Below, piece after piece: positions 1 to 10,390 of a stretch of 64,000 nt of DNA. This stretch comes from Enterovibrio norvegicus FF-33 (GTDB lineage: Bacteria > Pseudomonadota > Gammaproteobacteria > Enterobacterales > Vibrionaceae): contig NZ_AJYD02000003.1 in the NCBI RefSeq assembly GCF_000286835.2, forward strand, positions 167,527 to 231,526, given 5' to 3'. The translations under genes were made by a program, and so were the position numbers. Below the pieces are notes generated by a model. That model searched no databases. It saw nothing but the letters and a program-made list of their open reading frames with translations, and was not told the origin of the DNA. Within the stretch, counting starts at the first letter, position 1. Each line of letters starts with the position of its first letter.

Positions 1-272
1 AAGTCATAATTGTTGAGCATGATATTGGCTGAAGACTCATCCAGCGCGGCAATCAAGCCTTTTTGATTTCGTTCAAACGCATCGCGGTCGGCCCAATTTA
101 ATGTGTCTGACAAGGCACTGTTTACCGCAATCGTTTCTGTTGTGGCTGGCTTGCCATTGACCTCTAAATCGCCATGAACATGGTCATGATCGTGGTTCGA
201 CGCCATCACAGGGAACGCCAACAGTGTTGAGATAACGAATGCGCTGATTGGATGCTTTTTGAAATTGGCCAT
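1..272 (-). CDS. Probable alkyl/aryl sulfatase, N-terminal part (runs off window)
   Basis: This minus-strand reading frame opens with ATG at 270-272, preceded by a GAGAGG ribosome site, and stays open to the window edge (90 codons). Residues 1-24 form a Sec signal peptide ending in VMA. A His/Asp-rich stretch (HDHDHVH) follows, then a segment reading NSALSDTLNWADRDAFERN and QKGLIAAL, which resembles the N-terminus of SdsA/YjcS-type metallo-beta-lactamase-fold alkyl sulfatases. Such enzymes release sulfate from alkyl sulfates in the periplasm. The catalytic zinc motif would lie outside the window, so the family call rests on the N-terminal signature only. It is divergent from a LysR regulator, the usual layout of regulator and target. 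Confidence 0.6.
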   Translation of the reverse strand, partial: MANFKKHPISAFVISTLLAFPVMASNHDHDHVHGDLEVNGKPATTETIAVNSALSDTLNWADRDAFERNQKGLIAALDESSANIMLNNYD

Positions 273-346
273 GATTGCCTCTCTTTTTGCTGAATAGGGT
301 CTTTTGTTTCGATGAGGAAATAGTACCGAGTTGACACATCAGCATA

Positions 347-364
347 AATAAAGATAACTTTATT
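347..364. promoter_or_regulatory. Candidate LysR operator dyad
   Basis: A perfect 7-bp inverted repeat (AATAAAG, 4-nt centre ATAA, CTTTATT) lies in the 132-bp gap between the divergent sulfatase and LysR genes, ending about 40 bp before the LysR start. Its position and AT-rich symmetry suit a LysR-type regulator site controlling both genes. This is inference; no footprint is known to me. Confidence 0.4.
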
Positions 365-404
365 AAAAACATAACCATTAGCTATGTATTGAGGCGTGAC
401 GTCT

Positions 405-1301
405 ATGGATTCCAAGCTCGATCTGAACCTGCTTTCTGTGTTCTTAGATGTTTATAGGCTGCGTTCCATCACGCTGGCTGCGGATGCACTCAACATGACA
501 CAACCGGGTGTTAGTGGCGCATTAAAGCGGTTACAACAACAAATGGGAGTAGAGTTGTTTGTGCGGGAAGGACGCGGTATCAGCCCGACGTCGGCAGCGG
601 TTCAACTGGCTAACGATATCTCACCGGCTTTTGAGCAAATGGCAAAAGCCATGGGCAACATCAACCAGTTCACGCCACAGCACCATCGCAAATTCAATGT
701 GCTGGTCAATGAAGTCGTCCTGCAAATTCTTCAACCCTTGGTTGAGCGTTCCGATCTGCTAGGAAACTGCGCCATTCAGTTCAACCCTACTCCTAAAAAT
801 GAAGAAGACATGCTGGAGATGCTGAGTCTGCAAAAAGCCGATCTGGCCATTGATATCGGCAAAGTCGACGGCCAGTCATACGCCTCAGTGCCGCTATTTG
901 AAGAGTCGATGAAACTGATTTGTGCCAAAACGCACCCAAGGGTTCAGAGCACCATCAGCAAAGCGCAGTACTATCAAGAAAAACACATCACCTTGCGCAT
1001 TCGTCGATCTAACCTTTATGCAGCAGACTTCTTCACCACTGAAATATTGAAAGAACGTAAAATCAGCGCCGAGTGCGAGTCTGTTTTGTCCATGATGGCG
1101 TTGGTTAGCGACAGCGATTGTGTCGCCATGACCAGTGAGAAACTGTCCGGTAAGTATGCCGAGCGATTTGGGTTGCAGGTGTTATCGCCCCCGTTTGAGA
1201 CACAAAAAGTGGTGCATCAAATCGTCTGGCACAAACGAAACCAGCACAGCCCAGCCAATCAATGGCTCAGAGAAACCCTGACTACGCTAATCAATGCCTG
1301 A
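405..1301 (+). CDS. LysR-family transcriptional regulator
   Basis: A 298-residue regulator of normal LysR length. The N-terminal winged helix-turn-helix is clear (residues ~6-65: LDLNLLSVFLDVYRLRSITLA and NMTQPGVSGALKRLQQQMG), followed by a periplasmic-binding-protein-like effector domain (~90-295). I chose ATG at 405 over an in-frame GTG at 396 because GAGG at 391-394 sits at the right distance from 405 and abuts 396. The divergent neighbour is a probable alkyl sulfatase, so the effector may be a sulfate ester or a product of sulfate-ester metabolism; cysJIH also lies just downstream. The target assignment is inference. Confidence 0.85.
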   Translation: MDSKLDLNLLSVFLDVYRLRSITLAADALNMTQPGVSGALKRLQQQMGVELFVREGRGISPTSAAVQLANDISPAFEQMAKAMGNINQFTPQHHRKFNVLVNEVVLQILQPLVERSDLLGNCAIQFNPTPKNEEDMLEMLSLQKADLAIDIGKVDGQSYASVPLFEESMKLICAKTHPRVQSTISKAQYYQEKHITLRIRRSNLYAADFFTTEILKERKISAECESVLSMMALVSDSDCVAMTSEKLSGKYAERFGLQVLSPPFETQKVVHQIVWHKRNQHSPANQWLRETLTTLINA

Positions 1302-1389
1302 GAGTGCGAACTGAAACGATTAAATGTGAAAAGTCGACCGTCAGTGACGCCCACGACACGACAATGAATACCAAACGGAGAAAGCTGCC

Positions 1390-1548
1390 ATGAAGAAGAT
1401 TCTGCTGCTTGTTATACCGCTCATCTTAAGCGCCTGCAGTGCTGATATTGGCCGTTCATGGGCGGAAAATGATTGCTCTAAAATTCGTAACAACGCCGAC
1501 AGAGAGCAGTGCTACAAAGACGTCGATAGCACCTTTCGTGATTACTAG
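1390..1548 (+). CDS. Small lipoprotein, 52 aa, function unknown
   Basis: A short frame with a good ribosome site (GGAG, 9 nt upstream). The N-terminus MKKILLLVIPLILSAC is a classical lipoprotein signal with the lipobox LSAC; Cys16 would be the acylated residue. The mature part is about 37 residues, acidic and basic mixed, with two further cysteines that could pair. It ends 57 nt before a strong terminator. I do not recognise a family. The complete signal, ribosome site and terminator make it a credible gene. Confidence 0.65.
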   Translation: MKKILLLVIPLILSACSADIGRSWAENDCSKIRNNADREQCYKDVDSTFRDY

Positions 1549-1605
1549 GCATGAGAGTTTGCTTTAGATTTTCAGCATAGATATTCGTATGGAAACAGGG
1601 CATAA

Positions 1606-1634
1606 AAAAAGTGACGCTATTAACGTCACTTTTT
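1606..1634. terminator. Bidirectional intrinsic terminator
   Basis: The 11-bp stem AAAAAGTGACG/CGTCACTTTTT with a 7-nt loop is flanked by A and T runs on both sides. It sits between the plus-strand lipoprotein and the minus-strand cysH, so it can end both transcripts. Confidence 0.85.
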
Positions 1635-1672
1635 ATTTCTCTACGCGTTTTTATGTGTAGAAGAATAAAGAG

Positions 1673-2434
1673 TTAAATCCCCTCGCCATCTCCACCAACA
1701 TGATCTTCATGCAAACCACACTCTCGCTTCAAGCCAAAGAAACGCGTTTCTTCTTCTGTCATGCCTTCTTCAAGTTTACGCGTAGTGTGCACATCACCGA
1801 CTGAGACATAGCCTTGATCCCACAATGGGTGATACGGCAAATTGTGCTCTTGCAGATAGTAATGCACGTCTTTGTTAGTCCAATCAATCACGGGCAAGAA
1901 CTTGAACACGCCATTTTGAATACCAAGAATAGGCAAGGTTTGGCGCGAGCTTGATTGGTCACGGCGAAGACCCGAGAACCAAGTGCCCACGTTCAGTTCA
2001 TCCAGCGCACGACGCATTGGCTCAACTTTGTTGATGCGGTTGTATTGTTGAATGCCGTCAACACCTTGCTCCCACAGCTTGCCATATTGCGCTTCTTGCC
2101 AAGCAGAGCTTTGCTCAGCGCGATAAACTCGCAAGTCCAATGACAACTGCTTGGTGAGATCATCAATAAATTGATACGTCTCTGCGAACAAGTAGCCTGT
2201 GTCCGTCAAGATCACGGGGGTATCCGGTTTTTCTTGGACCACCAAGTGCAGCATCACTGCCGCTTGAATGCCAAAGCTTGATGACAAAGCGAACTCGCCC
2301 TGCAGATTTTCCAACGCCCACTGAACCCGCTCCTGTGCTGACAGGGTTTCCAGTTCAGCGTTAATTGGCGCCAGTTCCAAGATTTGCTGAGCTTTGTTGC
2401 GGCTCAGCAAATCGGACAGTTGAAATTTAGGCAT
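1673..2434 (-). CDS. cysH: Phosphoadenosine phosphosulfate (PAPS) reductase
   Basis: Reduces PAPS to sulfite with thioredoxin in the cytoplasm, the step before sulfite reductase. It has 253 residues, close to the enterobacterial length. The PP-loop-type fold is present and the C-terminal motif KRECGLH carries the catalytic cysteine (C239). I start at ATG 2434 because AGAGGG lies 8 nt upstream. This start overlaps the last 8 nt of cysI, implying translational coupling. A longer reading begins at 2455 but has no better ribosome site. It is the last gene of cysJIH and ends at the shared terminator at 1606-1634. Confidence 0.97.
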   Translation of the reverse strand: MPKFQLSDLLSRNKAQQILELAPINAELETLSAQERVQWALENLQGEFALSSSFGIQAAVMLHLVVQEKPDTPVILTDTGYLFAETYQFIDDLTKQLSLDLRVYRAEQSSAWQEAQYGKLWEQGVDGIQQYNRINKVEPMRRALDELNVGTWFSGLRRDQSSSRQTLPILGIQNGVFKFLPVIDWTNKDVHYYLQEHNLPYHPLWDQGYVSVGDVHTTRKLEEGMTEEETRFFGLKRECGLHEDHVGGDGEGI

Positions 2435-4145
2435 AGAAATCCCTCTTGGAGACAATCACTTCTGCAACCACGCCAACACGAATGACGAAATCACCGAAGC
2501 CTTCACCGTCGTTACGCTCTGTCGCCCAACGACCAACTAAAGTGTCGATCTCTTCGAGGATTTGCGCATCGGTGATGTTCTCTTTATACATTTTAGGCAC
2601 ACGGGTACCTTCACGGTTACCGCCTAAGTGCAGGTTATAACGGCCCGGCGCTTTACCGACCAACCCAATTTCAGCCAGCATGGCGCGGCCACAGCCGTTC
2701 GGACAACCCGTGACACGCAAGATGATATGCTCATCTTCCAAGTCGTGTTTTCCCAAAATGTCTTCAACGTCAGTGACGAACTGTGGCAAGAAACGCTCGG
2801 CTTCAGCCATCGCCAATGGACAAGTTGGGAACGCCACACACGCCATGGAGTTCTTGCGCTGCTCGCTCACACCATCGTCAATCAAACCGTATTCACGCGC
2901 AATCTTGTCGATCTTCGCTTTGTTCGCTTTCGACACGCCGGCAATGATCAAGTTCTGGTTGGCGGTCATGCGGAAATCACCTTTGTGGATCTTGGCAATT
3001 TCAGCAACGCCTGACTTCAGTGGCTTGCCTGGATAATCCAGTAAGCGACCGTTTTCGATGAACAGCGCTAAGTGGTGTTTACCGTCAATGCCTTCTGCCC
3101 AACCGATGCGATCGCCGCGGTCAGTGAATTCATACGGGCGAACCGCTTCAAATTGAATGCCTGCGCGTTTTTCCACTTCTGCTTTAAATACATCCGTACC
3201 GACGCGATCCAAGGTGTATTTGGTTTTCGCGTTCTTACGGTTTGAACGGTTACCCCAATCACGCTGCGTGGTGACCACGGCTGCTGCAACATCAAGGGTT
3301 TTGTCCAATGGCACAAAGCCAAAATCGTCAGCTTTACGCGGGTACGTTGCGTTATCGCCGTGGGTCATTGCCAGACCACCGCCAACCAATACATTGAAAC
3401 CCACCAGCTTGCCGTTGTCAGCAATGGCCACGAAGTTAAGATCGTTCGCGTGCACATCCACGTCGTTTTGCGGCGGAATAACAACCGTGGTTTTAAATTT
3501 ACGTGGCAGATAGTTAGAACCCAAAATCGGCTCTTCGTCTTGATGCCCTTCAACCTTTTCACCGTCTAACCAAATCTCCGCATACGCACGGGTTTTCGGC
3601 AGCAAGTGCTCACTGATTTTCTTCGCCCACTCATACGCTTCTTGGTGAAGCTCTGATTCTACTGGGTTGGTGGTACACAGCACGTTACGGTTCACATCAC
3701 CCGCTGTTGCGATGGAATCAATACCAATTTTGTTCAGCGTTTGGTGCATCAACTTGATGTTCGGCTTTAGTACGCCATGGAACTGAAACGTCTGACGTGT
3801 GGTCAGGCGAATACTGCCGTACATAGTGTGTTCAGTCGCGAATTGATCAATCGCCAGCCACTGAGTTGGCGTGATGATGCCACCCGGCATACGGGCACGC
3901 AGCATGACATTTTGCAGCGGCTCAAGTTTTTGCTTTTGACGCTCCGCACGAATGTCGCGGTCATCTTGCTGATACATGCCATGGAAACGGATCAGCTGGA
4001 AGTTATCTGCTGTAAATCCACCCGTGACGCGATCACCCAAGTCTTTTTCAATCGTACCGCGCAGGAAGTTACTTTCTCTTTTCAGGCGCTCGTTATCAGC
4101 CAATGGGCCAAGTTCTTCACCCAATACAACTTGCTTGTCACTCAT
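2427..4145 (-). CDS. cysI: Sulfite reductase, hemoprotein beta subunit
   Basis: Catalyses the six-electron reduction of sulfite to sulfide with siroheme and a 4Fe-4S cluster, taking electrons from CysJ. It has 572 residues, matching the family. The four cluster/siroheme cysteines are visible in CVAFPTC (C436, C442) and [10 protein letters not shown] (C481, C485). The substrate-side motif [12 protein letters not shown] is at ~113-124. The start ATG overlaps the cysJ stop by one base (TAATG), typical of tight coupling. Expected regulation is by CysB at a promoter upstream of cysJ; I could not point to a definite CysB site. Confidence 0.98.
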   Translation of the reverse strand: MSDKQVVLGEELGPLADNERLKRESNFLRGTIEKDLGDRVTGGFTADNFQLIRFHGMYQQDDRDIRAERQKQKLEPLQNVMLRARMPGGIITPTQWLAIDQFATEHTMYGSIRLTTRQTFQFHGVLKPNIKLMHQTLNKIGIDSIATAGDVNRNVLCTTNPVESELHQEAYEWAKKISEHLLPKTRAYAEIWLDGEKVEGHQDEEPILGSNYLPRKFKTTVVIPPQNDVDVHANDLNFVAIADNGKLVGFNVLVGGGLAMTHGDNATYPRKADDFGFVPLDKTLDVAAAVVTTQRDWGNRSNRKNAKTKYTLDRVGTDVFKAEVEKRAGIQFEAVRPYEFTDRGDRIGWAEGIDGKHHLALFIENGRLLDYPGKPLKSGVAEIAKIHKGDFRMTANQNLIIAGVSKANKAKIDKIAREYGLIDDGVSEQRKNSMACVAFPTCPLAMAEAERFLPQFVTDVEDILGKHDLEDEHIILRVTGCPNGCGRAMLAEIGLVGKAPGRYNLHLGGNREGTRVPKMYKENITDAQILEEIDTLVGRWATERNDGEGFGDFVIRVGVVAEVIVSKRDFYA

Positions 4146-5968
4146 TAATACACATCCTTTTGATAGCGCTTCGCCTTACGCAGATCATTCAAATAACCTT
4201 CTGCGTCTTCTCGGCTCTTGCCGCCTTGCTGCTCGACAACGTTAATCAATGCTTCATGGACATCTTTCGCCATGTGGGTCGCGTCGCCACAGATATACAA
4301 GTAGGCACCGTCTTGTAGCCACTGCCAAACCGCTTCTGCTTGCTCAAGGATTTTATGCTGAACGTATTCTTTCTCGGCTTGATCTCGGCTAAAGGCGAGG
4401 TCAATTTTGGTCAATAAACCATCTTTGAGGAATTTCTGCCACTCTACTTGGTAAAGGAAATCTTGGGTGAAGGTACGATCACCAAAGAACAGCCAGTTTT
4501 TACCTTCTGCGCCACGCACATCTCGCTCTTGCATGAAGGCGCGGAAAGGTGCGATACCGGTACCCGGCCCCACCATGATCACAGGGGCGTTATCGTCAGC
4601 AGGTAACTTGAAGTTGTTGTTGTGTTCAATAAACACTTTCACGGACTCTGCATCTTCTGCACGCTGCGCCAAGAAACCTGATGCGCCGCCAATACGGGTA
4701 TTGTCACCGTTTTGGAATTCCACCAAAGCCACCGTCAAATGCACTTCTTCACCCACGTCTTCTTGGCTTGAAGCAATAGAATACAAACGCGGGGTGAGTT
4801 TGCGAAGCAAGCCAGCCAGTTGCTCGGCAGACAGCTTGGTTTTTTTCTCACCCAGCACATCGACAACTTGAGTGTTGTTGGCGTATTGGCGAAGCTTGTC
4901 TTTGTCTTCCGCCAGTTTCTGAAGCTTTTTGCTACCAGACAGTTCTGCAAATGCCGCCACTTGTTGTGGGTTGGCTGCTGTAATTTCAAACTTGTCTGTC
5001 AGCGCTTTACGCAGCGACAAAGACTCGCCGCCTACTTCAACACTTTCATCGCCAGTCAGGCTGACTTTCGCCAAGATCTCGTCAACAAGTTCAGGGCTGT
5101 TGCTGTAATAAATACCCAGCGCGTCACCCGGCTGATACGTTAAGCCGGACTCGCCCAAATCAATCTCAATGTGGCGAACATCTTTGCCTGAATCACGGCC
5201 TGTAATTTTTTGGTTGGTGACCAATTCCGCCGCATACGGGTTTTGCTTATTGTACGCCGATGCTGCGCCGGCTGTGGTTGCAGCATGCAGTGGCACAACC
5301 ACCTCATCAGCGCCACCACCAATCGTTTCTTTGACTTTACCCAGCACATCTGCACGCCAAGTATCGGCATCTGCGTCGTAGTCCACATCGCAATCAAGGC
5401 GAGGAATAATGGCTTTTGCGCCAAGCTTTGACAGGAATGCATCGAAATCTTTACCGGTTTGGCAGAAAAATTCGTAGCTTGAATCGCCTAAGCCCAACAC
5501 TGCATATTGCAGGTTATCCAGCTTTGGTGCCTTCTTCGATTGAAGAAACTCATGCAGTGAAATCGCATTGTCAGGCGCCTCGCCTTCACCGTTCGTGGAT
5601 GCGACGATGATCAGATGTGTTTCTTTGGCCAGATCACGGGGTTTGTAATCATCGGCTGAAAACAGTGCAACCTCGATACCATCAGCATGCGCACTCGCTT
5701 TCAATGCTTCAGCAACACCTTTCGCGTTACCGGTTTGCGATGCATAGATGATGGTGAGCTTGCCCGCAGGCTTCGCTGCTGTGGCAACCGCCTGCGCAAG
5801 GGGTTGAGGGTTGCTGCCTGCTGTTGCAGGCGTCTGGCTTAAGCCCCAAAAGTAGCCGCTGATCCAGGCCAGCTGTTGTGGCGATAATTCTGCCACGGTC
5901 TGCTGCAGTTGGCCGATCTGCTGATCGTTAAGCGGACTTGCCAGCGCAGAAAGTTCCTTGAGTAACAT
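4145..5968 (-). CDS. cysJ: Sulfite reductase, flavoprotein alpha subunit
   Basis: Transfers electrons from NADPH through FAD and FMN to CysI. It has 607 residues from ATG 5968 (AAGGA upstream). A 41-codon N-terminal extension is open but does not look like CysJ, whose N-terminus has the LxPLxxxQxxxLQ...[15 protein letters not shown] pattern seen here. Domains: flavodoxin (FMN) ~60-200 with [16 protein letters not shown]-binding ~230-430 with RLYSIASS, and NADPH-binding to the C-terminus with [16 protein letters not shown] and the terminal KDVY. The 250-bp region upstream (to 6219) must contain the operon promoter. Confidence 0.97.
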   Translation of the reverse strand: MLLKELSALASPLNDQQIGQLQQTVAELSPQQLAWISGYFWGLSQTPATAGSNPQPLAQAVATAAKPAGKLTIIYASQTGNAKGVAEALKASAHADGIEVALFSADDYKPRDLAKETHLIIVASTNGEGEAPDNAISLHEFLQSKKAPKLDNLQYAVLGLGDSSYEFFCQTGKDFDAFLSKLGAKAIIPRLDCDVDYDADADTWRADVLGKVKETIGGGADEVVVPLHAATTAGAASAYNKQNPYAAELVTNQKITGRDSGKDVRHIEIDLGESGLTYQPGDALGIYYSNSPELVDEILAKVSLTGDESVEVGGESLSLRKALTDKFEITAANPQQVAAFAELSGSKKLQKLAEDKDKLRQYANNTQVVDVLGEKKTKLSAEQLAGLLRKLTPRLYSIASSQEDVGEEVHLTVALVEFQNGDNTRIGGASGFLAQRAEDAESVKVFIEHNNNFKLPADDNAPVIMVGPGTGIAPFRAFMQERDVRGAEGKNWLFFGDRTFTQDFLYQVEWQKFLKDGLLTKIDLAFSRDQAEKEYVQHKILEQAEAVWQWLQDGAYLYICGDATHMAKDVHEALINVVEQQGGKSREDAEGYLNDLRKAKRYQKDVY

Positions 5969-6218
5969 GTCACGACATTCCTTTATTATTTCGTGATCAT
6001 AGAATATCCATTCGGCGTAATAACTAGAAAGAATAGAAATGCATGTTTTATAACCTTGGGTATTAGCCATGCCCGCGGTGGACAGCAGCACAAGGATGAG
6101 TGAAGAAGGGAATCAAGACGTTCTGATGCAAGAGTAGAAGCAGGATTAAAGGGGTTAGAAAGTCAGCGTCATGCAGCGCAGTGAACGCAACGCGATAAAT
6201 TACCGAGAGAAAACGAGG

Positions 6219-6449
6219 TTACATGTCGACGATGCGCACTTGGTGAAAACCAATATCCAACGCATTTTCAGTGGCAAGATCGACGTCGCCGAAACACTGC
6301 TCTAAGCCATTGCCATCGGTGAGTGGCACAAGGCCGCCTCTGGCATGGCGAAACTCAACAATCCATCCATCGCTAGATAAAGAAGGTTCGACGACGGCTT
6401 CCACCAGCATCTGCTGGCTATAGAGGGAACGAAGTTCTGATTTTGTCAT
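6219..6449 (-). CDS. Conserved small protein of unknown function, 76 aa
   Basis: A frame of 76 residues from ATG 6449 with a strong AGGAAGG ribosome site; an upstream alternative start at 6473 lacks one. The protein is soluble and mixed alpha/beta by eye, with one cysteine (QCFGDVD) and a C-terminus VRIVDM. I do not recognise the family. It lies 82 nt downstream of the NahK-like kinase on the same strand with no obvious terminator between, so it may be the third gene of the nosP-nahK transcript and could be an accessory to that signalling pair. That link is inference from position only. Confidence 0.65.
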   Translation of the reverse strand: MTKSELRSLYSQQMLVEAVVEPSLSSDGWIVEFRHARGGLVPLTDGNGLEQCFGDVDLATENALDIGFHQVRIVDM

Positions 6450-6531
6450 TGAGCCTTCCTGTTCACGTACCAAAACAGAGGAGAATACTCAAAAGCATAG
6501 TCGCCCCATCTTGGATGTGCCACAGGCCGTG

Positions 6532-9171
6532 CTATCGATTTCGAGACGATACAGACGCTGACTTCAACGGCAAACCGTCGCCATTATCACCGTTGAGCAG
6601 ATGCACCATGGTCATTTTCAAGCGCATTGGTGAAATGGGCTTATGCAGCACCAAGTAGCCACAGTCGCGCGCGTGGTGCTGTAATTCTTCACTTCGATTG
6701 GCCGTCACAATGACGGTCGGCACGGGCTGCAGTCGTTGAGCATTGATCGATTTTGCCAATGCCAACCCTGTCAGCTGGTTATCAAGGTGATAATCGGCGA
6801 TCAATAATTCCACAGGCGATTGCACCGTATCACAACTGATTTGCAGCGCTTGCAATGAACCTGCCGTCGTCACTTCACAGCCCCAGCGTTGCAATAACTC
6901 TTCCATCGCACTACAAATGTTTTGATCGTTATCGACCACCCACACTCGCGCCCCTTGCAGCGCCACAACGCCATCCGCCACCAAAGCTTCAATATTGCGC
7001 GGGCTTTGTGTTTCGGCTGCGCCATAGGGCACAAGAACAGAAAAGCGCGAGCCGACGCCGGGTATGGAATCCACCGTCACTGTGTGCCCCAGTACGCTGG
7101 AAATTTTATCCACGATGGCAAGGCCAAGTCCTAGTTGGGTATGAAGGTGATCATGATCAGACGTCAAGCGCTTAAACTCTTGAAATATTTCTTTTTTCTT
7201 ATCTTCCGGTATACCTACACCCGTATCGAGCACTTCAATGCGTAGCCCATCGCGACAACGACGACTGCCCAATAGAATTTTACCCGACGAAGTATAACGA
7301 AGCGCATTGGTCATCAGATTGCGAAGAATACGGGCGAGCAATTGGGAATCAGAGTACACACAGGCAGAGCTTGGCACGTAACGCACCTCGACACGGCTAC
7401 CTTCTGCAGCATGAGCAAAGTCATGGGCGATATTGTCCAGTAGATCGCTAACTGGGAATGACTGTTTATCTGCCCTGACCACGCCCGCATCAAGCTTGGA
7501 AATTTCCACCAATGTGGTGATCAATGATTCCACATCATCCAAAGAATGGGTCAGCGAGTTGACCAGCTTGCGTGCAGAGGGCGACATGCGATGACTGAGC
7601 AAAGAGCCAAGATACAATTGCGCCGCATTGAGTGGCTGCAGCAGATCATGGCTAATTGCGGCAAGGAATTTGGTTTTAGACAAGTTAGCGCGTTCTGCTT
7701 CTTTTTTGGTTTCCAACAAGCGCTCTTGAATCACCCGACGCTCTTCCACTTCACCCTGAAGCTGGGTGTTAAGTTGCTGCAACTGTGCGGTACGCTCTTG
7801 CACCCGTACTTCCAGCGTCTGGTACGCCAACTCTAACTGTTGCGCACTTTGTCGACGTTCCGTGATATCCCAATTGAGAACAAACAATCCGGTGATAGTG
7901 CCGTTCGATGACTGGTTCGGCACATAGCTTTTTACCACGTAGCGAGCCTCTCCACTGGCGTTGTATTCTTCAATTTCAAACACCACTGACTCGCCAGACA
8001 GTGCGCGATCAACATAGGGTTTCAGTGCGGCAAATTTGGATTGGCTGCGTGAAATGGAAATATGCTGCCCAAGCAATTCTCCGCTTGGGAAGCCATACCA
8101 TTGGTCATAGGCGCGGTTTGTAAATTGATAGCGTAAATCGTCTCCAACATAGGCGATAAGCGCTGGCACATTATCGGTGATAAGTCTCAGCCATTGTTCG
8201 GTTTCACGAAGCTCTTTGGCATCAAGGTAGCGCTGCGTAATGTCGGTGTAGGTATTCACATAGCCATCATCTTCCATCGCATGACTGCGCACTTCAATCA
8301 CGCGTCCGTCCGGCAAGGTTTGCACGCGTATTCCTTCGGGTGGGTGCATCCCTCCGCGTCCAATACGCCAAAGCGTCATTGGCGAAGCCGCCGTTAACGC
8401 CTCAATGTGCGCGCCGTTAAGTTGGGTTTGAGTAAACCCTGTCATGGCAAGAAAGCGTTGGTTAAAGACCTCGATACCACCTACCTTGCTCACCATCAGC
8501 ACGCCTTGCGACAGGTTATCGACCATGTTTTGCAGCACGCGGCTTTTTTCCGCCATCGCGGCTTCAAAGCGGGCCGTTTCCGCCAACTTGAGTTGAGTAA
8601 TATCGGAATACAACATCACCATGCCGCCATCACTGGTTTCGCGTTCTTTGATTTGTAACCAGCGATTGTCATGCAGTTTTATCGTATGCCCGTTATGATT
8701 TTCATCCACTTCGCGCACAATCAAACCGTGCTCTTCCGCCAGCTGACGAATTTTCTCTGGTGTCAATGCTGGGGTATTGAGTGAGATAGCGTTATCACGC
8801 CAGTAACGTTGGAAATGGCTGTTGGAATAGACAAGCTCGCGATTAGGATCATACAAGGCAAAACCATCAGAGATAGATTCTATGGCGTCGATAAAACGCT
8901 GATGCGCTTGCTCGGCTTGGGATTTAGCCTGCGATAATTGGCGATTTGCCGACTCAATCGATTGCAGCGCATGATTAAGCTCATCTGTTTTTTCACGAAC
9001 CTGATCTGCCAACACAACAGAATGTTGAAACGCGCCCCAAGCATCTAGCTGCGCGCCACCTCCGCCCTGTTCAACGCGGCGAACCAACGCATCAATCATC
9101 TTCTTTTGACGTGCGTTTTCGGCTTTTAGAGCAGCCAGTTGTTGTTCCAATGTCTGTTGTTTGTCGCTCAA
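6532..9171 (-). CDS. nahK: Hybrid sensor histidine kinase, NahK/ErcS'-like
   Basis: An 879-residue soluble hybrid kinase. Order: N-terminal coiled coil (~1-100), three PAS domains (~90-200, 205-315, 325-440), second coiled coil (~440-500), HisKA with phospho-acceptor H508 in AAISHDLLQPLNAA, ATPase domain (N-box LMTNALRYT, G-box DTGVGIPEDKK), and a C-terminal receiver with the phospho-Asp in LLIADYHLD and conserved Lys in LHKPIS. Start is TTG at 9171, two bases after the nosP stop, with GGTAGG upstream; no ATG occurs before residue 25. In Pseudomonas aeruginosa the orthologous pair PA1975-PA1976 is NosP-NahK (also ErcS'), linked to biofilm control and to ethanol-oxidation gene expression. Here it lies beside the same PQQ genes. 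Confidence 0.88.
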   Translation of the reverse strand: MSDKQQTLEQQLAALKAENARQKKMIDALVRRVEQGGGGAQLDAWGAFQHSVVLADQVREKTDELNHALQSIESANRQLSQAKSQAEQAHQRFIDAIESISDGFALYDPNRELVYSNSHFQRYWRDNAISLNTPALTPEKIRQLAEEHGLIVREVDENHNGHTIKLHDNRWLQIKERETSDGGMVMLYSDITQLKLAETARFEAAMAEKSRVLQNMVDNLSQGVLMVSKVGGIEVFNQRFLAMTGFTQTQLNGAHIEALTAASPMTLWRIGRGGMHPPEGIRVQTLPDGRVIEVRSHAMEDDGYVNTYTDITQRYLDAKELRETEQWLRLITDNVPALIAYVGDDLRYQFTNRAYDQWYGFPSGELLGQHISISRSQSKFAALKPYVDRALSGESVVFEIEEYNASGEARYVVKSYVPNQSSNGTITGLFVLNWDITERRQSAQQLELAYQTLEVRVQERTAQLQQLNTQLQGEVEERRVIQERLLETKKEAERANLSKTKFLAAISHDLLQPLNAAQLYLGSLLSHRMSPSARKLVNSLTHSLDDVESLITTLVEISKLDAGVVRADKQSFPVSDLLDNIAHDFAHAAEGSRVEVRYVPSSACVYSDSQLLARILRNLMTNALRYTSSGKILLGSRRCRDGLRIEVLDTGVGIPEDKKKEIFQEFKRLTSDHDHLHTQLGLGLAIVDKISSVLGHTVTVDSIPGVGSRFSVLVPYGAAETQSPRNIEALVADGVVALQGARVWVVDNDQNICSAMEELLQRWGCEVTTAGSLQALQISCDTVQSPVELLIADYHLDNQLTGLALAKSINAQRLQPVPTVIVTANRSEELQHHARDCGYLVLHKPISPMRLKMTMVHLLNGDNGDGLPLKSASVSSRNR

Positions 9172-9172
9172 T

Positions 9173-10390
9173 TTAGCCTACCTTTCGCTCTGCATTTTCC
9201 GTATAAGGTTCGCCTGATTTTGGCGGCTTCCCAATCATCACCCCTGTGAGCGTCTGGTTCATGTGGATACCATTGAGCTGCTCGCCATACGTGTTAAAAC
9301 CAATGAGACGAAAACGGGCAAACATGGCTTTGGCTTTATCGCGCATCTGCGCCTGTTCGATCTCCAACCGCCGCAAGAAACAGTCACAACCTAAGGTCAT
9401 TTCAAGCTCGCCAATGCGTGCTTCAATCGCGCTCAGTTTGGTTTGTGTATCGGCAAACAGATCGCCCGGTCGCATCGCAGTGACCACAATGCCGTCATCC
9501 ACCGCACAATAGAAATCGAGGCTCAGATCTTCATTCACTTTCTGGATCGAGCGGACGTAATACTGATCGCCAATCAATACCGCTAGCGGGTGCAAGGCAT
9601 AGATCTCAGGGCGCAGATCTTCCAGAGCGATCCCCACTTCCCTTGCGTATACCTCTGCAGCCGGTTCGGCATTAAATTCGTAAACGCGACGCGCTGTACA
9701 ATCGGCTTCGGTTACCACCAGCTTACTGTCGAGGCTTTCAATATGGTGAGTGGTGAACACTTCAAAGGGGCAATGGGTGTTGAACATCACCACAATGGCA
9801 GATTCAGTATGAAACGCCCCTTCACTGTAAACATGAGTATTGGCAAGGTTGATGTCATCGCCTGCCGAGCCACCAAAATGCGGCAAACGACCCAGCGCGG
9901 TATCGAGCGTGACCAAAAAGCGCTCTTCGTTTGGCGAGAGGCCATCAATTAACGTCAGTACGAAAGTGTTACTGCTGATCGGCGCTTTTTGATCGTGCTG
10001 GCAAGCTTCAATGAGCGAGCTGACACAAAGCTGCGCCGCATGAAGATCAAACTCTTCTAACGGCACGCGCATCCCAGACACTTTAAAATCTCGGCGTGAA
10101 AAGCCCAGCGCACTGATACTGCTTTTGGCATACCCCGATTCGGTAATTTCCCCCGCCGACGTGCAACCCATCACCTCGCAATGCGAGAACGCATGGTTCA
10201 TCTCTTTGCCCAGCGCCTCCAAATCGTAAGCCGAGGAGCAAAAGAACAGCACAAAGCCAATCTCTTCGTTATCAAGCTGAAGGGCGAGTTCATGCGCCGC
10301 CTTGGTCGCATCAAGCTGATAAGTCGCTGCACTGAATATTGCCTGTTTCTGCACTGACGATTGCTGCACTGATGGTTGAAGCGCTGCCAT
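9173..10390 (-). CDS. nosP: FIST-domain sensor, NosP-like nitric-oxide sensing protein
   Basis: A 405-residue protein with FIST_N (~25-230: IGFVLFFCSSAYD, VMGCTSAGEITESGY, GGSAGDD) and FIST_C (~235-390: YAREVGIALEDL, HPLAVLIGDQYYVRS, CDCFLRRLE) signatures. The family includes NosP, a heme-binding NO sensor that inhibits its partner kinase. Pairing with a NahK-like kinase two bases downstream supports that role. The ribosome site AGGAGG is 5 nt before ATG. Not every FIST protein binds heme, and I cannot assign the heme ligand with confidence from sequence alone. The gene is divergent from agmR. Confidence 0.82.
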   Translation of the reverse strand: MAALQPSVQQSSVQKQAIFSAATYQLDATKAAHELALQLDNEEIGFVLFFCSSAYDLEALGKEMNHAFSHCEVMGCTSAGEITESGYAKSSISALGFSRRDFKVSGMRVPLEEFDLHAAQLCVSSLIEACQHDQKAPISSNTFVLTLIDGLSPNEERFLVTLDTALGRLPHFGGSAGDDINLANTHVYSEGAFHTESAIVVMFNTHCPFEVFTTHHIESLDSKLVVTEADCTARRVYEFNAEPAAEVYAREVGIALEDLRPEIYALHPLAVLIGDQYYVRSIQKVNEDLSLDFYCAVDDGIVVTAMRPGDLFADTQTKLSAIEARIGELEMTLGCDCFLRRLEIEQAQMRDKAKAMFARFRLIGFNTYGEQLNGIHMNQTLTGVMIGKPPKSGEPYTENAERKVG

